DNA of 64,000 bases, taken from the NCBI RefSeq assembly GCF_918797505.1, contig NC_092798.1, forward strand, positions 49,808,985-49,872,984, given 5' to 3'. The notes under the pieces are model-generated. The model had not been told where the DNA came from and ran no database searches. It saw only the letters and a list, made by a program, of their open reading frames with translations. This document shows, one piece after another, positions 58,868 to 64,000 of the stretch; position 1 is the stretch's first letter, and each line of letters opens with the position of its first letter. The position numbers were made by a program, and so were the translations under genes. This DNA is from Bemisia tabaci (Eukaryota > Arthropoda > Insecta > Hemiptera > Aleyrodidae).

Positions 58868-59115
58868 GATGCTAAGGAAAAACGTCGTATGAACATTCAA
58901 GTGTTGCCAAATTTCCTCGATAAAATGATTATTATCGAGGAAATTTACGAATATTTTTCCTTGAAATTTTCAGGAACTTTAGTTGAAATTGCTAGCAAAA
59001 TTATCCGAAAAATTAGATGAAAAATATTTATGAATTTTGCAGGAAATTCGTGTTTTATCAAAGGAAATTTGGCAACGCATGAAGGTTCATACGACGTTTT
59101 TCCTTTGCTCGGCAG
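58868..59115. mobile_element. CTGCCGTGC-family foldback MITE
   Basis: Left GATGCTAAGGAAAAACGTCG and right TTTTTCCTTTGCTCGGCAG. Inner ATGAACATTCAAGTGTTGCC is mirrored by GGCAACGCATGAAGGTTCAT. Confidence 0.78.
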
Positions 59116-59301
59116 CATGCCTCACCACAGACAACGTCGCGCGGCTTAAGCTCTGGCTGTTTCGGGGTGCTCGAGTTGACCTAGTTCGGGTGCAGCGTGA
59201 GGGATGAATGTGAAGGGGTGATATGTTTATTGTTCATTGTGCTTTAACATCTCAATTGATTGTTAATAAACTTACTTTGGTGTAAATATGATATCGTTAC
59301 C

Positions 59302-59505
59302 ATCCGGCTAAAGTATCACAAGCGCTATGCGACGTTTAAAAATCTCCGTTAAAAAATTTTATTTTTCAAAGAAGTTGTTGGTTGAATCTGTTTGAAAACT
59401 TCACTGAATTTCATCGTCAGCACACAAAAAATTCAGTGAAATTTTCGGACAGCTTTGCTGAACAATTCCTCCTTAAAAAAATAAATTGCGGTGGAAATTT
59501 TATAT
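59302..59505 (+). repeat. Truncated copy of the 51711-51966 element
   Basis: Shares AAGTATCACAAGCG, TATGCGACG, GTTGGTTGAATCTGTTTGAA and AAATTTTCGGACAGC in order, but lacks the outer right arm. Confidence 0.65.
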
Positions 59506-61559
59506 TCACGGATTTACCGGAAAATTTGTATTATATCAAACGAAATTTTTTGGCTGTTCTGAAAATGGTCGCCTGCTTTAGTTTGAACAATCGCAAATCT
59601 AGGTATCAAATATTGGAACCATCGCAAATCGATTCGTCGAATGTCGCAAGAACGTTGCTACAAAATCAGACTACTTAGTGGCGTGGCGTGAAATGCGATG
59701 TATCGATTGTTATGTCATTTAAACCTATGGTAAAGAATCGATTATTAAAGTGATCGCTGCGAATACCCTGTCGATCTTCTTCCATAGGTTTAAAAGGGAG
59801 ATCAATCGATATATCGCAAAGTATGCCACGCCACTGACACTTCTTCTGCTGGATGTGACGCCATGCCCGATTTCAGCACTGTGAGCGGTTAATTTTGGTT
59901 CGAACTCAAATTAACAGGATCGATACATGGGAACTGAATGGAAATAGACAGGGTGACGTCAGGACTGTATTTAGCATCTGCTGCTAATCGAATGCAGTGC
60001 AGTGTCGCGGTGCGCTGTTCGACAAGGAAACGCATTTATTACTTAATCATTCGGATTCGATGATTCAACCAGGTGAGCGCGAGCAGTGAGCAGGCTGATA
60101 TATGTAAAACGAGACGAGATAATTCGATCGCACCAAGCCGAGAGGCGCTCTTTCAGCAGCGTGTCGTTGATTCGCGTGTTATGCGAAATGTGTTACTCCC
60201 CTTTGATGAGACTCCCACACCGTTCGTTGCGGTTTTTCTCGAAATCCTGCCCCAGCTTTGGGCAATCTCGACATCAGAGACAATATATTTTAAAGTCCCT
60301 TCATGGGTTTTTCCCCCATAGTCAGTGGTGATTCTCCAAAGTTGGCAACACTATTTTGTTACACATTTCGTCGTCTCCCGGACGAAGAAACTTAACTTCA
60401 TTACAATGCTGCCAAATTGACTCGAATAATACATTTATTTTACAAAGTGTACCTGTGCAATTTCTATCCACAATTTGTCTGATTTTTGCTTGAAATCTAA
60501 AGAAAAGTCAGCGAAATTCTCAGTTAATAATTCTCAAGATTCTCCCAGTAAAGATACAATTTCCGAGGGGAAATTTGGCATCATATGAGCCTTTAAGTTT
60601 CCTCATGCAGGTAGGTACTTTTTTGGTTGAGATTTAAGCTGTAGTTTCCATTTCAAAATTTGGTCCAATTACCATTTAATAAAAATTAATGTTGATCTCC
60701 GAATCTAATTTTTGTCACGGTTAATTACATCGCGTAGATTGTTAGTGCAGGGTCTCTGAAATATATTGTCACAGATGTTATCCGTTTTCATTGTCCTCCG
60801 CAATACATATCTTTGAGTTTACTACCTAGAAACATGCAGGACAATTTAGTAATGCGATTCACTAGGCGGTGAGCGCGTGCTAAAAGTCAAAGCGCCTTCA
60901 ATTCTTTCCGTATGCAATACAGACAGCATCGAAGCTGGAATAGTTGTATCAAGGCGTTGATAAGAAATCTGCGCTGTTTACACCTCCTGGACGAATGTAC
61001 GATGGAATAAGCGTTTATGGAGTGCATAAATATTTCCATAATTTCCTTTAATTGTTGGTGTTGACCGAGTTGTCTTACTTAAACTACACTATCTTTCTTT
61101 TTAAAAAAAAAAAAAAATTGCCCTTCATTTATTTTAACAAAGCGGCAATAGTCCAAATATGCAGGAGGGTTAGACTTGAGAGACCTCGGCAAGGTTGCGT
61201 TTTCTCCATTTGTAATTAAGGTGTAACTTATTGAAGAATTTCGAAGCCAACTTGTCAACTAACGAGAATAAAAATCCCATCTTATTTTCCTTGAAAAATC
61301 TTGCCTATGAAAGTGCCCATGCCGACACTCATCAGATATTATTTGGTGAATTTTATTTGACTTGTGCTCAACAATTTGCTCATCAATCACCATTCGGTGA
61401 AAATTAGTATTGACCTCCAAATTAAACTTTTGCTCCACCAGATTGCATTTCACTCTAAAATATAGTGTTGTCTTTGTTGCTACAAATCGTAGAAATCCTA
61501 ACCTTTTTTTTCTTGAGGTATCTTAACAATTCAAATAGAGTAATAATTAAAATACTTAC

Positions 61560-61711
61560 CATTTTTGCGTCATGCTTGATTGGTTTGCCATCCAGAAGCC
61601 ACGTAATTTTCGCTGTTGGGTGTGATCCAGCAGTCTCACAAATGATTTGCTTTGATTTCTCTGCAGAGAGCATTTCGTTCCCGCTTAAAATTGTTACGTG
61701 CAGCGGTTTCA
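61560..61711 (-). CDS. Sidestep-family receptor, first half of an Ig domain
   Basis: Minus-strand exon of 152 bp. Acceptor TTCTTTTTTCAG is just above 61711, donor GTAAGT just below 61560; its first two bases finish a codon from an exon outside the window. It encodes 50 residues: KPLHVTILSGNEMLSAEKSK then QIICETAGSHPTAKITWLLD and GKPIKHDAKM. PLxVxIL followed by LSA-x-K-x-x-x-I-x-C-E-x-x-GS-x-P-x-A-x-I-T-W is the pattern I associate with the second Ig domain of Sidestep receptors, which act in motor-axon guidance and synaptic partner matching in flies. The exons for the signal peptide and first Ig domain must lie upstream, past 64 kb; none could be found in 61.7-64 kb. Confidence 0.87.
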
Positions 61712-61734
61712 CTGAAAAAAGAATTAAGATCAGG

Positions 61735-61875
61735 TGGACTGCATTTTGCAATTAGGGATTACAATATCTAACTCCGTCCAGAAGTAGCGTGTATGTCCCA
61801 TTAGTTTCCCAATGCACATAAGTGCTTGTATCGATGAGCCCAAAATTGTAGTTCCGAATTGCAAAATGAAGTCCA
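61735..61875. mobile_element. ATTTTGCAATT-family MITE beside a splice acceptor
   Basis: Left GGACTGCATTTTGCAATTAG and right CGAATTGCAAAATGAAGTCC are inverted. On the minus strand it ends about 23 bp before the first base of the Ig exon, so it probably overlaps the branch-point region. Confidence 0.75.
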
Positions 61876-62356
61876 AGTGATGGGAACAGGTGGAGTTTCA
61901 AGACAGTTTCTTTACATCCAAGTGGGTCAAAAAGTTGAAAGTTGAATTTTTGAAGGAAAAAACTCTTTTGCAAAACGCTTGCTTCATTTTTGTCCGAATG
62001 AGACAGGAAGTTAAGTTGCATTTTAATTAGAAAATGTAACTCCTAGAACGCGGCATATTTGGGCTAAAAGTGTAGTTTTCACTTTAAACAAGATTTTGGA
62101 GCCGCAGCCTTCAAAACGTTTCATTTTTTAGTTGATTTCAAGGTTTTGGACATTGCAACAGATATCCTCCAAAAATCGTCATTCACCTCACGAAATAACG
62201 TAACTCCATATCAATATTGCCGAATTCCCCCTCGCAAATTATATATTATAAAACAAGGAGAATCTTGTGCATTTCTGGAAGAAACTGTCACTCATTTTTC
62301 CTCAGATTTCATGCAAAAATCAGAAAAATTTTGGATATAAATTGTGCAGGTACGTT

Positions 62357-62361
<5 letters not shown>

Positions 62362-62407
<46 letters not shown>
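62362..62407 (+). repeat. Poly-A run (46 A)
   Basis: Uninterrupted A46, inside a region whose flanks (AACGTAACTCCATATC before, AATTAAGTTACGTTTC after) look like an inverted pair. A retroposon tail is possible, but no retroposon body was recognised. Confidence 0.9.
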
Positions 62408-62409
<2 letters not shown>

Positions 62410-63450
62410 ATTGTTTGAGTTAATTTGGCAACTTTGGAATTAAGTTACGTTTCTTTGTCTGGAAGCCGATGACTTATTCGTCCCTTTTAGCATTGGGACT
62501 AATATCACATTTTTGAATTACTAAGGTTCCTTTCTCCGTAGGTAGTCACATACTCGTGTAAAGTCATGACTCGAAGAAATTTAATTAAGGATGGGATGAT
62601 CGTAAAAGTCGGTAATTTATTCTAACGAGTCATGAATTTCAGCAAGGGTGAATTCAAGAGAGCGTCGGGAAACACACAATGGTAATAAAGAGATTTTTGG
62701 CTGTTAACCGTTGCGAGTTCAGACGGAGAAGAATCCCAAAAAGTTTCAAGCTTGTTTGGGGCCAGCAGCGGTCAGGGAACCCTCGCGGTTCGTGCGGTTT
62801 GTAAAACAGACTTTGAGTTTCAGTCGAATCAAGTAAAGAGATGAAACATTGCGACTATCGATACGACTTGTTGGTTTGAGTTAGGGTTCAGTTGCTGCTA
62901 GTTAAACTTTACGATTGCTGTGTTTCGCGAATATCCAACCCACCGAGTATTTCATTGTACGGAGTGCTTTATCAAACATACCTATTAAAATGCTAGAAAA
63001 TAATTTCATGAACCCTTTGATTTGATATTTAGTTTAGTTGTAGTACAAAGCTGACAAAAATCAGTAAGCCAAACTATTGAGGTCAAGGTACTCGGTTTTT
63101 TTCAACCTGCAGTTCCTATGTCTGAAAACTAAGAATATGTAGATTGACAACTTTGAGACTCAATAAGAGCTAAGGTTATTTCCTGTGTCCACTTGATCCT
63201 TTTCTGCCTACGTCTCAAAAATTTACGTAAAAGAATTTGTCGTTTCTCATGCAGGCAAAAAAAAATAACTCCATTTCAACATTGCCTAGTTTCCGCTTAA
63301 CATTTATATTACTACTTGGAGACTATCACACGCTTTTACAGATTTATCAATAGATGACTGTGAAAAATCAACGAAATTTTGGGCAGCCATTGCTCTATCA
63401 TATTCGTGGGAGAAAAATCATTTTCACGTACATTTTTCAACCCTGGAATA

Positions 63451-64000
63451 GGGTTATAGGATATTTCGTCAACGATTTTTGTCCGAGCACTTGTTTTTTC
63501 CAGTAGTTTAAGTCCACGCGTTTTTTTGGCAAGAGAGTTTTGGTCCACTTATCAATTATTGAGACCCAAAGTTGATTGGTCAACATGTAAATACAAACAA
63601 CATTTGCTCACGACATTTTTGGATGGAATGTATAATATCTTGGAAGAATGAGGGTTTGCTCGTTTTTTATTTGTTTGGTTGGCCAAACGGAAACAAATAT
63701 ATAATTGAGAATTTTGGCGTCAATTCCATGAGGGAAAATTCACTAAAACTCTCTACACCTCTTTGGTGCGACAGGACTTAATCATCTTTCAAGAAAATCC
63801 CATCCTCTTACACCTGAACCGGATGAACCTTTTGATTTTCCTCAGCTAAAGGCTCTTGGACTTTTCCTGTGTACGATAACTTCGCGACGGCGCTTCAAAC
63901 TACTATTTCGCCATGAAAGTGTTGCACAGTATCATACAAAATTGAAGGCACCCCAACGTATCATGATTGATGGCATATTACAAAAGCACGAAGCTCCCTC
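63451..64000 (-). repeat. Long dispersed repeat, copy 3 (partial, rearranged)
   Basis: Starts TATAGGATATTTCGTCAACG. To about 63880 it is the reverse complement of 34840-35280 with divergence; after that GGCGCTTCAAACTACTATTT runs in the opposite sense, as in the left part of copies 1 and 2. It continues past the window. Confidence 0.65.

Larger units (their letters stand above)
56920..61559 (-). other. 4.6-kb intron with nested MITEs
   Basis: Holds relatives of the 55481-56220 element split around an insertion (56956-57010 and 57595-57644), foldbacks 57337-57593, 57925-58328 (with 58011-58268 nested) and 58868-59115, a GC-rich unique block (58440-58866), a truncated copy at 59302-59505, a TCGATT-type inverted repeat (about 59690-59840) and dispersed repeat copies (60665-60790, 60890-60970, 61320-61490). 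Confidence 0.75.
61712..64000 (-). other. Upstream intron of the receptor gene (partial)
   Basis: No further exon was found to the window edge. Holds a MITE (61735-61875), a foldback-like region (about 62180-62460) split by poly-A, unique sequence (62470-63240) and the start of the long dispersed repeat (63451 on). Confidence 0.55.

Noticed and set aside
62362..62407. Poly-A run as the tail of a processed pseudogene or LINE
   Set aside because: No retroposon body or reverse-transcribed gene could be recognised upstream, and there is no clear target duplication.

Overview
This looks like nuclear DNA from an insect: one multi-exon gene with long introns, surrounded by dense short nonautonomous transposons. 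There are no bacterial operons or Shine-Dalgarno-spaced genes. The repeat landscape (many 150-300 bp foldback elements) made me think of a hemipteran, perhaps a whitefly. That is an impression and was not tested.

The only gene I can support runs on the minus strand from at least 61.7 kb down to 29.2 kb. Seven exons (61560-61711, 56775-56919, 53506-53636, 44066-44204, 35527-35826, 31252-31695, 29240-29526) have canonical AG/GT borders and matching phases. Together they encode about 531 residues of a Sidestep-family cell-surface receptor: three Ig domains, a cysteine-containing fibronectin III domain, one transmembrane helix and a short tail. The signal peptide and first Ig domain must lie beyond 64 kb. 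Unusual points are a His/Gly-rich insert in the FN3 domain, an in-frame TGA followed by 21 more open codons with a plausible C-terminus, and a third Ig domain that is short in its middle strands.

Region 1-29 kb is downstream of this gene and contains no gene I recognise. It holds a tandemly amplified half of a foldback repeat (1.4-2.3 kb), a 772-bp inverted repeat with a 1.4-kb loop (4929-7916), several MITEs, GC-richer unique blocks, and a recent 4.3-kb head-to-tail duplication (18071-22394 and 22395-26745) whose left edge lies inside a MITE. A possible 3'UTR of the receptor gene may reach about 27.2 kb.

The introns (29.5-61.6 kb) and the upstream part (61.7-64 kb) are packed with foldback elements of at least eight families. 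These include CACTG/CACGG-ended elements with apparent 2-bp duplications, the CTGCCGTGC family (about ten copies in the window), TA-flanked TCGACGG elements, TTGGACCGCG elements, a family ending near ATTTTGCAATT, a TTA-flanked element and a mariner-like MITE inside a GTAAAA microsatellite. Several are nested. I found no complete transposase or reverse transcriptase, no rRNA or tRNA, and no CRISPR. I did not find a wholly new biological system. The best leads are the receptor's unusual features, the duplication junction, the CACTR-like foldback families and a 74-bp hairpin kept in two repeat copies.
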